A stretch of 64,000 nucleotides of DNA, from NCBI RefSeq assembly GCF_001976065.1, contig NZ_MNAH01000003.1, forward strand, positions 654,589 to 718,588. The letters are read 5' to 3'. Below the pieces are notes generated by a model. The model worked only from the letters and a program-made list of their open reading frames with translations, made no database searches and was not told the DNA's origin. The translations under genes were made by a program, and so were the position numbers. The DNA is from Pseudomonas putida (GTDB lineage: Bacteria > Pseudomonadota > Gammaproteobacteria > Pseudomonadales > Pseudomonadaceae). Below are positions 8,405-16,529 of the stretch, piece by piece (position 1 is the stretch's first letter; each line of letters starts with the position of its first letter).

Positions 8405-9250
8405 CTACCCCTTGACCGCGCCGGACGTCAGCCCACGCAGGAAATACTTGCCAGCGAATATGTAGACCAGCAGTGTCGGCAGCCCGGCGATCATCGCGGC
8501 GGCCATATCAACGTTGTATTCCTTGGCCCCGGTGCTGGTGTTGACCAGGTTGTTCAGGGCCACGGTAATTGGCTGGGCATCGCCACTGGCGAAGACCACG
8601 CCGAACAGGAAGTCATTCCAGATCTGGGTGAACTGCCAGATCAGGCAGACCATCACGATCGGGATCGACATCGGCAGCAGGATCTTCCAGAAGATCGTGA
8701 AGAAGCCCGCGCCATCGAGCCGCGCGGCCTTCACCAGCGCATCCGGAATGCTCACGTAGTAGTTGCGGAAGAACAGCGTGGTGAACGCCAGGCCATAGAC
8801 CACGTGCACCAGCACCAGGCCGGTCGTGGTGTTGGCCAGGCCGAACTTGCCGAGGGTGAACGAGGCCGGTAACAGCACGGTCTGGAACGGCAGGAAGCAA
8901 CCGAACAGCAGCAGGCCGAAGAACAGTTGCGAGCCACGGAAGCGCCACATCGACAGCACATAGCCGTTCATTGCACCGATAAACGTGGAGATCAGAACCG
9001 CTGGCACGGTGATCTTCACCGAGTTCCAGAAGTAGCCGCCGACCACGTCCCAGGCCTTGATCCAGCCGATGCCGTCAATCACGGTCGGCCAACTCAGCAG
9101 GTTGCCGGTGCGGATGTCTTCCGGAGATTTGAAACTGGTCAGCAGCATCACGATCAGCGGGATCAGGTACACCGCCGCTGCCAACAGGAGGGTGGCGTAG
9201 ATCGCCACGCGGCTGAAGCTCAGGGTTGGTTTGCCGAGTTGATTAGTCAT
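8405..9250 (-). CDS. gtsC: Glucose ABC transporter permease, MalG-like
   Basis: Inner-membrane subunit of the glucose importer. The 281-residue protein has six predicted membrane helices. The first is YATLLLAAAVYLIPLIVMLL near residue 14, and the cytoplasmic coupling loop carries the E-A-A-like segment V-K-A-A-R-L-D-G-A-G (around 174-183) that contacts the ATPase. Its start overlaps the end of gtsB by 8 nt, indicating translational coupling. Confidence 0.94.
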   Translation of the reverse strand: MTNQLGKPTLSFSRVAIYATLLLAAAVYLIPLIVMLLTSFKSPEDIRTGNLLSWPTVIDGIGWIKAWDVVGGYFWNSVKITVPAVLISTFIGAMNGYVLSMWRFRGSQLFFGLLLFGCFLPFQTVLLPASFTLGKFGLANTTTGLVLVHVVYGLAFTTLFFRNYYVSIPDALVKAARLDGAGFFTIFWKILLPMSIPIVMVCLIWQFTQIWNDFLFGVVFASGDAQPITVALNNLVNTSTGAKEYNVDMAAAMIAGLPTLLVYIFAGKYFLRGLTSGAVKG

Positions 9251-10151
9251 GGCGTTTGCCTCGCAGCTCGGAGTACAGGTACGGCACGAGAATGGTCAGC
9301 ACGGCGCCGAGCATCAGCATGGCGCTGGCCGAACCGATGCCCATCTGGCCACGGCTGAAGGTGAAGGAGTACATGAACATTGCCGGCAGGTCGGACGAAT
9401 AACCGGGACCGCCCGCGGTCATCGCCGCCACCAGGTCGAAGCTCTTGATCGCGATGTGCGCGAGGATCATGAAGGCGCTGAAGAACACCGGGCGCAAGCT
9501 CGGCAGCACGATCTTGAGGTAGATGGTCGGCAGGCTCGCACCGTCGACTTGCGCGGCACGGATGATCGACTGATCGACACCGCGCAGGCCGGCGAGGAAC
9601 ATCGCCATGACAAACCCCGAGGCTTGCCACACGGCGGCGATCACCAGGCAGTAGACCACGCGATCCTGATCCACCAGCCAGTCCAGACGAAAGCCTTCCC
9701 AGCCCCAGTCACGCAGCATCTTGTCCAGGCCCAGGCCGGGGTTGAGCAGCCACTTCCACGCGGTACCGGTGACGATCATCGACAGTGCCATCGGGTACAG
9801 GTAGACGGTGCGAATGAAGCCTTCCTTGCGAATGCGCTGGTCCAGCAGCACGGCGAGGAACACGCCCAGCACCAGGCTGATGCCGATGAACATGCCGCCG
9901 AACAGCGCCAGGTTCTTGCTCGCGACCCACCAGCGGTCGTTGTCCATCAGGCGCATGTATTGCTGCAGGCCGACCCACTTGTAGCTCGGCATGAAGCTGG
10001 AATTGGTGAAGGACAGTATGAATGTCCAGATGATGTAACCGTAGAAGCCAACCAACACGATCAGCATGCTCGGCGCGAGTACCAACTTGGGTAACCAGCG
10101 TTGCAGCGCATCGAACGGTGAGGCTTTGCTGAAAACCGCCACAGAGCTCAT
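9243..10151 (-). CDS. gtsB: Glucose ABC transporter permease, MalF-like
   Basis: Second permease of the glucose importer, 302 residues from the ATG at 10151 (MSSVAVFSKASPF...). A longer in-frame reading (to 10232) runs into a REP element and is not credible. Six helices are expected, the first being LVLAPSMLIVLVGFYGYIIW. The coupling motif I-R-A-A-Q-V-D-G-A-S lies in the last third. It is separated from gtsA by a REP pair, so gtsA mRNA may accumulate above gtsBCD. Confidence 0.93.
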   Translation of the reverse strand: MSSVAVFSKASPFDALQRWLPKLVLAPSMLIVLVGFYGYIIWTFILSFTNSSFMPSYKWVGLQQYMRLMDNDRWWVASKNLALFGGMFIGISLVLGVFLAVLLDQRIRKEGFIRTVYLYPMALSMIVTGTAWKWLLNPGLGLDKMLRDWGWEGFRLDWLVDQDRVVYCLVIAAVWQASGFVMAMFLAGLRGVDQSIIRAAQVDGASLPTIYLKIVLPSLRPVFFSAFMILAHIAIKSFDLVAAMTAGGPGYSSDLPAMFMYSFTFSRGQMGIGSASAMLMLGAVLTILVPYLYSELRGKRHD

Positions 10152-10191
10152 CGGGATAATCCAGTGAAGAGAATTGAGTCGACACGGTGAT

Positions 10192-10290
10192 CCCCTGTGG
10201 GAGCGGGCTTGCTCGCGAATGCGGACTGACATTCAACATCAATGTCGATTGATACACCGCTTTCGCCAGCAAGCCCGATCCCACATGGGG
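10192..10290. repeat. REP pair between gtsA and gtsB
   Basis: TGTGGGAGCGGGCTTGCTCG opposite a degenerate inverted copy GCCAGCAAGCCCGATCCCAC. Its place between the binding-protein gene and the permease genes resembles the REP in E. coli malE-malF, which stabilises the upstream mRNA. Confidence 0.85.
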
Positions 10291-10307
10291 TCAGGCTGTG
10301 TCAGGAG

Positions 10308-11606
10308 TTATTGGGCTGCTTTGACCGCCGACGCCAGTTGGGCGCTGGCCTTGGCCGGGTCTGCGTCCTTGTCGTTCATGAAGTTGGTGACCACGTCGAA
10401 GATCGCGCCCTGAACGGCCAGGGAGGTGGCCATGTTGTGCGCCATGCTCGGTTGCAGGCCGCCGGTCTTGTCGTCCGCCAGGAAGTCCTTGGCCGCGGTT
10501 TGCGCGCAGGAATCGAAGCCGAGCTTGTCCATCTCGTTCAGCATGTCGGTGCGTACCGGGATCGAACCCTTGTTGATGCTGAAGACTTTCTGGAAGTCGG
10601 TACCCAAGGCGACCTTGGCCAGGTCTTGCTGGGCAGCGATGTCACCCTTGCGATCGGCTTTCAACTTGAACACCGCCAGGGAGTCGATGTTGTAGGTGAA
10701 GGCTTTTTCGGTGCCCGGGAACGCCACGCACTGGTAGTCCTTGCCGGCGACTTTCTTCGCCGCGGTCCACTCGCTTTTCGCCCAGTCGCCCATCATCTGC
10801 ATGCCGGCCTTGCCGTTGATGACGTCGGCGGCGGCGATGTTCCAGTCACGACCGGCGCGGTTCGGGTCCATGTAGCCGGTGATCTTTTTCAGCTCGGCGA
10901 ACGACTTGGTCATTTCCGGCCCGGAGAGGGTTTTCTGGTCCAGGTCGACCAGGGCTTTCTTGTAACCGTCAGCGCCCATGACCGACAGCACTACGTCTTC
11001 GAAGACGGTGCTGTCCTGCCAAGGCTGGCCGCCGTGGGCAAGCGCGATGAAGCCTGCTGCCTTGAGCTTGTCGCCAGCGGCATAAAATTCTTCGAGGGTG
11101 GTCGGGGCCTTGTCGATCCCGGCTTTCTTGAACACTTCAGGGTTGATCCACAGCCAGTTGACGCGGTGGATGTTCACCGGCACGGCCACGTAGTCGCCCT
11201 CGTACTTCACGGTGTCGGAGACTTTTTTCGACAGCAGGCCATCCCAGTTTTCCGACTTGGCGACTTCTGTCAGCGTGTCGGTGGCGAGCAAGCCCGTGCT
11301 GCCCCACTCCTGGATGTCCGGTCCTTTGATTTGCGCGACGCCCGGCGGGTTACCCGCCACGGCGCGGCTCTTGAGTACGGTCATGGCCGTGGAACCGCCA
11401 CCACCGGCGACTGCGCCGTCCTTCCAGGTGAAACCGTCTTTTTCGACTTGAGCCTTGAGCACATCGACCGCTGCTTTCTCACCACCCGAGGTCCACCAGT
11501 GAACGACTTCCACGGAACCTTTGGATTCGGCGGCAAGCACACTGAGAGGAAGCGCAGACAGGGAGGCGAGAGAAATGACAGTAGCGAGGCGAGAAATCGC
11601 ATTCAT
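10308..11606 (-). CDS. gtsA: Glucose ABC transporter periplasmic binding protein
   Basis: Binds glucose in the periplasm and delivers it to GtsBC. The 432-residue precursor has a Sec signal peptide ([25 protein letters not shown], cleavage after about residue 25) and an extracellular solute-binding family 1 fold with [12 protein letters not shown] near the mature start. The ribosome-binding site is AAAGGTAC. The leader contains AACAACAAGAA right before it, a strong Hfq/Crc-type motif. Further upstream is an element shared with the AGE gene. It is the first gene of gtsABCD-oprB. Confidence 0.95.
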   Translation of the reverse strand: MNAISRLATVISLASLSALPLSVLAAESKGSVEVVHWWTSGGEKAAVDVLKAQVEKDGFTWKDGAVAGGGGSTAMTVLKSRAVAGNPPGVAQIKGPDIQEWGSTGLLATDTLTEVAKSENWDGLLSKKVSDTVKYEGDYVAVPVNIHRVNWLWINPEVFKKAGIDKAPTTLEEFYAAGDKLKAAGFIALAHGGQPWQDSTVFEDVVLSVMGADGYKKALVDLDQKTLSGPEMTKSFAELKKITGYMDPNRAGRDWNIAAADVINGKAGMQMMGDWAKSEWTAAKKVAGKDYQCVAFPGTEKAFTYNIDSLAVFKLKADRKGDIAAQQDLAKVALGTDFQKVFSINKGSIPVRTDMLNEMDKLGFDSCAQTAAKDFLADDKTGGLQPSMAHNMATSLAVQGAIFDVVTNFMNDKDADPAKASAQLASAVKAAQ

Positions 11607-11618
11607 CGAGAAGTACCT

Positions 11619-11629
11619 TTCTTGTTGTT
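11619..11629 (-). promoter_or_regulatory. Hfq/Crc catabolite motif in the gtsA leader
   Basis: Minus strand AACAACAAGAA (AANAANAA type) immediately precedes the AAAGG ribosome-binding site of gtsA. In Pseudomonas, Hfq with Crc binds such A-rich sites to block translation when preferred carbon sources are present. Confidence 0.6.
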
Positions 11630-11690
11630 ATGCATGCAAGTCTGGTGCTTGCGCTGCAGAAGATTTTAAACAGGGGACGGCCCTTCGCAG

Positions 11691-11728
11691 GTAACGAAGG
11701 GACGCGCGAATGTCACCGCATGGTTACA
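11691..11728 (-). promoter_or_regulatory. Candidate GltR operator upstream of gtsA
   Basis: On the plus strand, GTAACGAAGGG (11691-11701) is followed by the dyad TGTCAC-N6-GTTACA (11711-11728). The same arrangement recurs at 13045-13083 before the AGE gene. It overlaps the last codons of the AGE gene. GltR is the nearest regulator known to control glucose uptake genes; linking it to this element is inference. Confidence 0.55.
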
Positions 11729-12983
11729 TAGAACCGCTCTGGGACGACGCCGCCAGCGCACTGGCCATGCTCGGCGCCAGCGGCAGGCGCGGGATCAGCA
11801 GCGCTTGCCAGGCATGATAGAGGTCGGGTTTGCCGGCCCAGATATCGCCGCTCGGGCGGTTCAACGGGTCGAGTTCGTGGTGCCAGCTGCCGTTTTCGCG
11901 GTCGATGAAATGACTGTCGCAGAATTCCCAGAACTGTCGGTACCAGTGTTCGTATTGCTCATCGCCCGTGCGCCTGAGCAAGGCACTGGCGGCGGCGCTG
12001 GCTTCGCAATGGGTCCAGTGCAGGCGATGACGAACCACTGCCTGGTTATCCCAGTCGAGGGTGTAGACCAGGCCCGGCGCCCCATCGATGTTCCAGCCGT
12101 GGCGGCAGTTGTGCTCGAAGAGTTTTTGCGCGTCGGTGGCCAACCAGCCCGGCGTAAGCATGCCGGCGCGCACCCGCGCCGCTTCGAGATGCAACAGCAA
12201 TCGGGCCCATTCGAAACCGTGGCCCGGCGTGGTGCCGTAGGGACGGAAACCGTCGGCCGGGTTGTCGCGGTTGTACTCGCGCAGCGGTTGCCAGGCGCGG
12301 TCGAAATGCTCGACCACCAGGTAGTCATTGGCCGCGGCATGAGCATGAATCACCCGCTCGACGATGCGCTGGGCGCGGCACAACCAGCGATTGTCGTCGG
12401 TGACATCGGCCAGGGCGAGGAAGGCTTCGGTGGCGTGCATGTTGCTGTTGGCGCCTCGGTACGCCTCCTCCTCGCTCCAGTCGCGGTTGAAGGATTCGCG
12501 CATGGCGCCTTCGTCTTCGCTCCAGAAATAGCTGTCGATGATGTCGATCGCGTTGTCGAGCAAGGCCTGCGCGCCGGGCCGTTGCGCGACCACCGCGGAA
12601 CTCGCGGCCAGGGCCACGAAGGCATGCAGGTAAGCGTTCTTGCCGGTGTTGCCGTCACGGTGCTCGGCCATCGCGAACCAGCCACCGTGCACGGCATCGC
12701 GCAACGGCCCGCGCAGGGCCTGGATGCCGTGATCCACCAGCTCGGCAAAACCCGGCAGACCCTGGATGTGGGCCATGGCGAAGCTGTGGGTCATACGCGC
12801 GGTGTTCATGGTTTGTGCTTGCGCATCGGCCGGCAGGTGACCGCGCTCGTCGAGATTGCCGAAGCCTTCAGGGAGCTTCGAGGCCTTGGCAAACGCCAGC
12901 AGGCGCAAGCCTTCGGCGGCGAGCCATTGCTGATGGGCGGAGGCGTTCAGCCAGCTGCTGAAGGCGGGTTGAAAGGAGTCCAT
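11724..12983 (-). CDS. AGE/YihS-family sugar isomerase (mannose isomerase or epimerase)
   Basis: Member of the N-acylglucosamine 2-epimerase / YihS (alpha/alpha)6-barrel family, 419 residues. Family signs are GHLPADAQAQTMNTARMTHSFA near 48-69, H-G-G-W-F near residue 99, the R-G-A-N-S-N-M-H-A-T-E-A segment near 176-187, and G-T-T-P-G-H-G-F-E-W-A-R near 249-260, whose histidines act in aldose-ketose isomerisation. Members of this subgroup interconvert mannose and fructose or similar free sugars. No signal peptide is seen, so it is cytoplasmic. It lies between gtsA and gltS and shares the upstream element and leader motif of gtsA, so it is probably part of the glucose regulon. The true substrate is unknown. 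Confidence 0.8.
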   Translation of the reverse strand: MDSFQPAFSSWLNASAHQQWLAAEGLRLLAFAKASKLPEGFGNLDERGHLPADAQAQTMNTARMTHSFAMAHIQGLPGFAELVDHGIQALRGPLRDAVHGGWFAMAEHRDGNTGKNAYLHAFVALAASSAVVAQRPGAQALLDNAIDIIDSYFWSEDEGAMRESFNRDWSEEEAYRGANSNMHATEAFLALADVTDDNRWLCRAQRIVERVIHAHAAANDYLVVEHFDRAWQPLREYNRDNPADGFRPYGTTPGHGFEWARLLLHLEAARVRAGMLTPGWLATDAQKLFEHNCRHGWNIDGAPGLVYTLDWDNQAVVRHRLHWTHCEASAAASALLRRTGDEQYEHWYRQFWEFCDSHFIDRENGSWHHELDPLNRPSGDIWAGKPDLYHAWQALLIPRLPLAPSMASALAASSQSGSM

Positions 12984-12991
12984 GGGGTGCC

Positions 12992-13003
12992 TTTTTTGTT
13001 GTT
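12992..13003 (-). promoter_or_regulatory. Hfq/Crc motif in the AGE-gene leader
   Basis: Minus strand AACAACAAAAAA followed by GG as the ribosome-binding site. The leader is nearly identical in layout to that of gtsA (CATAACAACAA then AAAGG). Confidence 0.55.
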
Positions 13004-13044
13004 ATGACTGTGGGGCAGTCTAAACAACGGGCGGTGGCGGGCTT

Positions 13045-13083
13045 GTAACGAAGGGGGCGAGTTATGTCACCGAGTTGTGACAT
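13045..13083 (-). promoter_or_regulatory. Candidate GltR operator upstream of the AGE gene
   Basis: Contains GTAACGAAGGG (13045-13055) and the perfect dyad TGTCAC-N6-GTGACA (13065-13082), spaced exactly as at gtsA within one base. Finding the same composite at two promoters of one cluster points to a common regulator, most likely GltR. Confidence 0.55.
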
Positions 13084-13115
13084 TTATCGTTTGGAATTGT
13101 GTTGAATGATCTGAC

Positions 13116-13185
13116 GCCTTCGCGAGCAAGCCCGCTCCCACATGGGAATGCATTCCAACTGTGGGAGCGGGCTTGCTCGCGAAGA
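13116..13185. repeat. REP pair downstream of gltS
   Basis: Two perfect inverted REP copies (TTCGCGAGCAAGCCCGCTCC and GGAGCGGGCTTGCTCGCGAA) around a short GGAATGCATTCC palindrome, so the whole 70 bp is almost one long hairpin. It can serve as the 3' end of gltRS. Confidence 0.9.
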
Positions 13186-13202
13186 ACGATAACGTGGTAT
13201 CG

Positions 13203-14672
13203 CTAATCAATGCTGCGGGGCAACTGCAGGGTCACCCGCAACCCGCCCTCACGCAAATTCTGCAAACTCACCTCACCGCCATGACTATGGGCAATATTGC
13301 GCGCAATCCCCAACCCCAACCCATACCCCTGCTGCTGCCCGGCCAGGCGGAAGTGCGGTTCGAACACCTGCTCCAGCCGCTGCTCGGGAACCCCAGGTCC
13401 TTCATCGTCGACATGCAGGACAAACGCGCTGTCGTCGTCATCAATGTGCAGGTGGGCGTTCTGGCCGTATTTCAGGGCGTTGTCGATCAGGTTGCCGATG
13501 CACCGCTTGAGCGCCAGCGGCTTGCCCGGATAAGCCGCCAGCGCGCGTCCGTGCTGGGTCACGCGACCGTTGCCGGTGGGTGACAGGTACGGCTCGACCA
13601 GGCACTCCAGCACATGATTGAGATCCACCTGCTCGATATTTTCATGGATGTCGGTGTCTTTCACACATTGCAGCGCGCCCTTGACCAGCAACTCCAGCTC
13701 ATCCAGATCGCGACTGAACTTGGCTTGTATCTTTTCGTCTTCGAGCAGTTCGACACGCAGCCGCAGCCGGGTGATCGGCGTGCGCAAATCGTGGGAAATC
13801 GCGCTGAACAACTGGCTGCGCTCGGTCAGGTAACGACTGATGCGCTCGCGCATGGTGTTGAAGGCGCGGCCGACTTCGACCACTTCACTGCCGCCGCCTT
13901 CGGCCACCGGCTCGACGTCGGCGCCCAGCGACAGGTCCCGCGCCGCCCGCGCCAGGCGCTTGAGCGGCCGGCTTTGCCAGTGCACCAGCAGACCGATGAA
14001 CAACAGCAAAAAGCCGCTGGTGAGGACGATGAACCACACTTGCTGCGCCGGCAGGCCCTGTTCTTCAAGGCTGGTGTAAGGCTCAGGCAATAGCGAGGCG
14101 ATGTACAGCCATTCACCTGGCGCCATCTGGATCTGCGTGACCAGCACCGGCGGGTTCACCGGCTCCAGGGTCAGGGCGTAGTGCGCCCAGGAACGCGGCA
14201 ATTCGTCGAGCTTGAGACCGCCGTTGAAGATGCGCAGGTCTTCGGGACTGACAAAGGTCACCGAGATGTCGGTGTCCTGGCCCAGGGACTGGCGCAGCAC
14301 CTGATCCACGGCCTTGATCACCGCCTCCTTGCGTGGCGTGATCGGCAACACTTCCATGCCCAGGGGTTTGTCATTGAGCGTCACCACGAACCGTGTGCCG
14401 CCCATGCTGCGCAACTGGTCGAGCACCAACGGGCGATACGCCACCGGCAACGAGCGCAGGTAACTGACGCTGGCGTTCATCGAGTGAGCGAGGCTGCGCG
14501 CACTGGTGACCAGGCCTTCCAGTTGGGTCGCACGCAATTGAGAGACCCAGATCACGCTCGACAAGGTCTGGGCGAACAACACCGCGAGCAAGGTCAGCAG
14601 CAACATGCGCCCGAGCAGCGAGCGCGGCACCGGCACGCGGCCGGCCAGCTTGCGCAGGAAATCAGTGACCAT
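13203..14672 (-). CDS. gltS: Sensor histidine kinase of the glucose two-component system
   Basis: Inner-membrane sensor partner of GltR (GtrS in P. aeruginosa, where it responds to glucose catabolites in the periplasm). It has 489 residues from the ATG at 14672. An in-frame GTG 15 nt upstream is an alternative. TM1 is at about residues 23-45 (MLLLTLLAVLFAQ...), a periplasmic domain spans about 46-210, TM2 is about 214-232, and a HAMP domain follows. The H-box is S-H-D-L-R-T-P (His near 294), with the N-box N-L-I-D-N-A-L-K-Y-G and the G-box D-E-G-P-G-V-P. The start overlaps gltR by 11 nt. Confidence 0.92.
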   Translation of the reverse strand: MVTDFLRKLAGRVPVPRSLLGRMLLLTLLAVLFAQTLSSVIWVSQLRATQLEGLVTSARSLAHSMNASVSYLRSLPVAYRPLVLDQLRSMGGTRFVVTLNDKPLGMEVLPITPRKEAVIKAVDQVLRQSLGQDTDISVTFVSPEDLRIFNGGLKLDELPRSWAHYALTLEPVNPPVLVTQIQMAPGEWLYIASLLPEPYTSLEEQGLPAQQVWFIVLTSGFLLLFIGLLVHWQSRPLKRLARAARDLSLGADVEPVAEGGGSEVVEVGRAFNTMRERISRYLTERSQLFSAISHDLRTPITRLRLRVELLEDEKIQAKFSRDLDELELLVKGALQCVKDTDIHENIEQVDLNHVLECLVEPYLSPTGNGRVTQHGRALAAYPGKPLALKRCIGNLIDNALKYGQNAHLHIDDDDSAFVLHVDDEGPGVPEQRLEQVFEPHFRLAGQQQGYGLGLGIARNIAHSHGGEVSLQNLREGGLRVTLQLPRSID

Positions 14673-15390
14673 TGGCGGCAACCACACTGGCTGCCAGCTG
14701 ATAGCCGCTGCCCCGTACGGTGCGAATCAGTCGCGGTGGCTTTTCCGTATCGCGCAGACGCTGGCGCAGACGACTGACCGCCATGTCGACGATGCGGTCG
14801 AGGGGCATCAGATCCCGGCCGCGGGTGGCGTTGCCGATCGTGTCGCGGTCAAGGATTTCCTGGGGGTGGTCGAGGAACAGCTTCAACAGGGCGAAATCGG
14901 CACCGGACAGAATCACCTCTTCACCGTCAATGTGAAACAGGCGATGACTGACCATATCCAGACGCCAGTCATCGAAGGCCAGCACTTCGCCGCCGGAGCC
15001 CTGGCCGAACTGGGCCCGGCGCAGCAAGGCCTTGATGCGCGCCTGCAATTCCCGTGGGCTGAAGGGCTTGCCCAGGTAGTCGTCGGCCCCCAGTTCCAGG
15101 CCGATGACCCGATCGGCCTCGTCGGAGCTGGCGGTGAGCATGATGATCGGCACCTGTGACTGACGCGGGTGCTGGCGAATCCAGCGGCACAGGCTGAAAC
15201 CGTCTTCGTCCGGCAGCATCACGTCGAGGATCACCAGGTCGCTGGGCGCATCGTTGAGGGCCTGGCGAAAGCCTGCACCATCGGGCGTGGTCCGTACCTG
15301 GAAACCGGCGCGGGTCAGGTAGGTGTCCAGCAACTCGCGTATCTCTTGATCGTCATCGACCAACAAAATCGACTTGTTGACTGAGCTCAC
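14662..15390 (-). CDS. gltR: OmpR-family response regulator of glucose uptake
   Basis: DNA-binding partner of GltS that controls sugar uptake genes. The 242-residue protein has a receiver domain 1-120 with the acidic pocket V-D-D-D (11-14), phospho-acceptor D56 in V-I-L-D-V-M-L-P-D, and K near residue 106 (Y-L-G-K-P-F). The C-terminal winged helix (about 140-235) contains D-R-I-V-D-M-A-V-S-R-L-R-Q-R-L and R-T-V-R-G-S-G-Y-Q. It is transcribed with gltS, and a REP pair separates the pair from glk. Candidate target sites are the shared elements at 11691 and 13045. Confidence 0.93.
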   Translation of the reverse strand: MSSVNKSILLVDDDQEIRELLDTYLTRAGFQVRTTPDGAGFRQALNDAPSDLVILDVMLPDEDGFSLCRWIRQHPRQSQVPIIMLTASSDEADRVIGLELGADDYLGKPFSPRELQARIKALLRRAQFGQGSGGEVLAFDDWRLDMVSHRLFHIDGEEVILSGADFALLKLFLDHPQEILDRDTIGNATRGRDLMPLDRIVDMAVSRLRQRLRDTEKPPRLIRTVRGSGYQLAASVVAANGH

Positions 15391-15464
15391 AGGAAGGCGT
15401 CCTTGTTATTTGAATTGGGCGGATTATGCCTTAAGCACTGAAACTGCAAACACCACAGAAACAA

Positions 15465-15555
15465 CTGTGGGAGCGAGCCTGCTCGCGAAAGCGGTTTTAC
15501 ATTCAACACATTCGTTGACTGACACACTGCATTCGCGAGCAGGCTCGCTCCCACA
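15465..15555. repeat. REP pair between glk and gltR
   Basis: Inverted copies TGTGGGAGCGAGCCTGCTCG and CGAGCAGGCTCGCTCCCACA at about 90 bp total length. It separates the edd-glk unit from gltRS. Confidence 0.88.
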
Positions 15556-15569
15556 TTTTGATCGCATTT

Positions 15570-16529
15570 TCAAACCGGAATGGATTGCTCCAGCGCCACA
15601 CCCGCGCCAACAAGCCCGGAATACGGCGCCGTCACCAACCACACCGGGATACCCTTGAAGTAATCGCTCATGCAGCCCTTGTCGGCAAAGCACCGGGCGA
15701 AGCCGCTTTCGAGGAAGAAATCGGCGAAGCGCGGGATCACCCCGCCAACGATGTACACGCCACCGCGCGCACCGGTGGTCAGCACATTGTTGCCGGCCAC
15801 GCGGCCGAGCCAGCAGCAGAATTGCTCGAGCACTTCCAGGGCAATCGGGTCGCCCGCCAACCCGGCAGCCGTAATCGCCTCCGGGGTGTCGAGCACCGGC
15901 CTGTGGCCGTCCACCGCACAGATCGCCCGATAGACCCGGGGCAAGCCGCTGCCACTCAACGCCGTTTCAGCGCTGACGTGCCCGATCTCGTTGAAGATGT
16001 GCTGCCACAATTGAGTCTCGCGCGGGCTGCTCAGCGGCAGGTCGACGTGACCACCTTCCCCCGGCAAAGCGGCAAAACGGCCTTCACCGAGATCAAGCAA
16101 GGTGCCGACACCCAGCCCCGTCCCCGGGCCAATCACCACCGCCGGGCGCAACGGCTCCGGCGTGCCTTCGCACACCACGCGAAACTCGCCGGGTTGCAGG
16201 CGGGTCATGCCCAGGGCCATGGCCGAAAAATCGTTGACCAGCAGCAACCGGTCCACCTGCAAGGTCTGGCAGAACCCCCGGCGACTCAGGCGCCAGTGGT
16301 TGTTGGTGAACTTGAATTCGTCGCCGCTCACCGGGCCCGCCACCGACAGGCACACCGAGCCGATCGAACCCGGCGCCAGGCCCAGCCCGCTCAGATAGAG
16401 GGCAATCGCCTCTTCCGGGCTGGCGTGGTCGGCCGTCGCCAGCACCTGGACCGATTCCAGTTGCTGGTTCTTCCACAACGCGAAACGTGCGTTGGTGCCT
16501 CCGATGTCACCGACCAAAGCCAGTTTCAA
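15570..16529 (-). CDS. glk: Glucokinase
   Basis: Phosphorylates glucose taken up by GtsABCD to glucose 6-phosphate with ATP. The 319-residue protein is of the E. coli Glk type, with the phosphate loop [11 protein letters not shown] at residues 6-16, the sugar-binding [10 protein letters not shown] near 96-105, the second ATP motif [11 protein letters not shown] near 132-142, and G-E-G-G-H-V near 157. It overlaps the end of edd by 4 nt (ATGA type), so it is translationally coupled to edd and under the edd promoter. Confidence 0.95.
   Translation of the reverse strand: MKLALVGDIGGTNARFALWKNQQLESVQVLATADHASPEEAIALYLSGLGLAPGSIGSVCLSVAGPVSGDEFKFTNNHWRLSRRGFCQTLQVDRLLLVNDFSAMALGMTRLQPGEFRVVCEGTPEPLRPAVVIGPGTGLGVGTLLDLGEGRFAALPGEGGHVDLPLSSPRETQLWQHIFNEIGHVSAETALSGSGLPRVYRAICAVDGHRPVLDTPEAITAAGLAGDPIALEVLEQFCCWLGRVAGNNVLTTGARGGVYIVGGVIPRFADFFLESGFARCFADKGCMSDYFKGIPVWLVTAPYSGLVGAGVALEQSIPV

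Noticed and set aside
10152..10232. Longer N terminus for gtsB
   Set aside because: The extra codons run through a REP sequence and lack a ribosome-binding site; the permease starts naturally at 10151.
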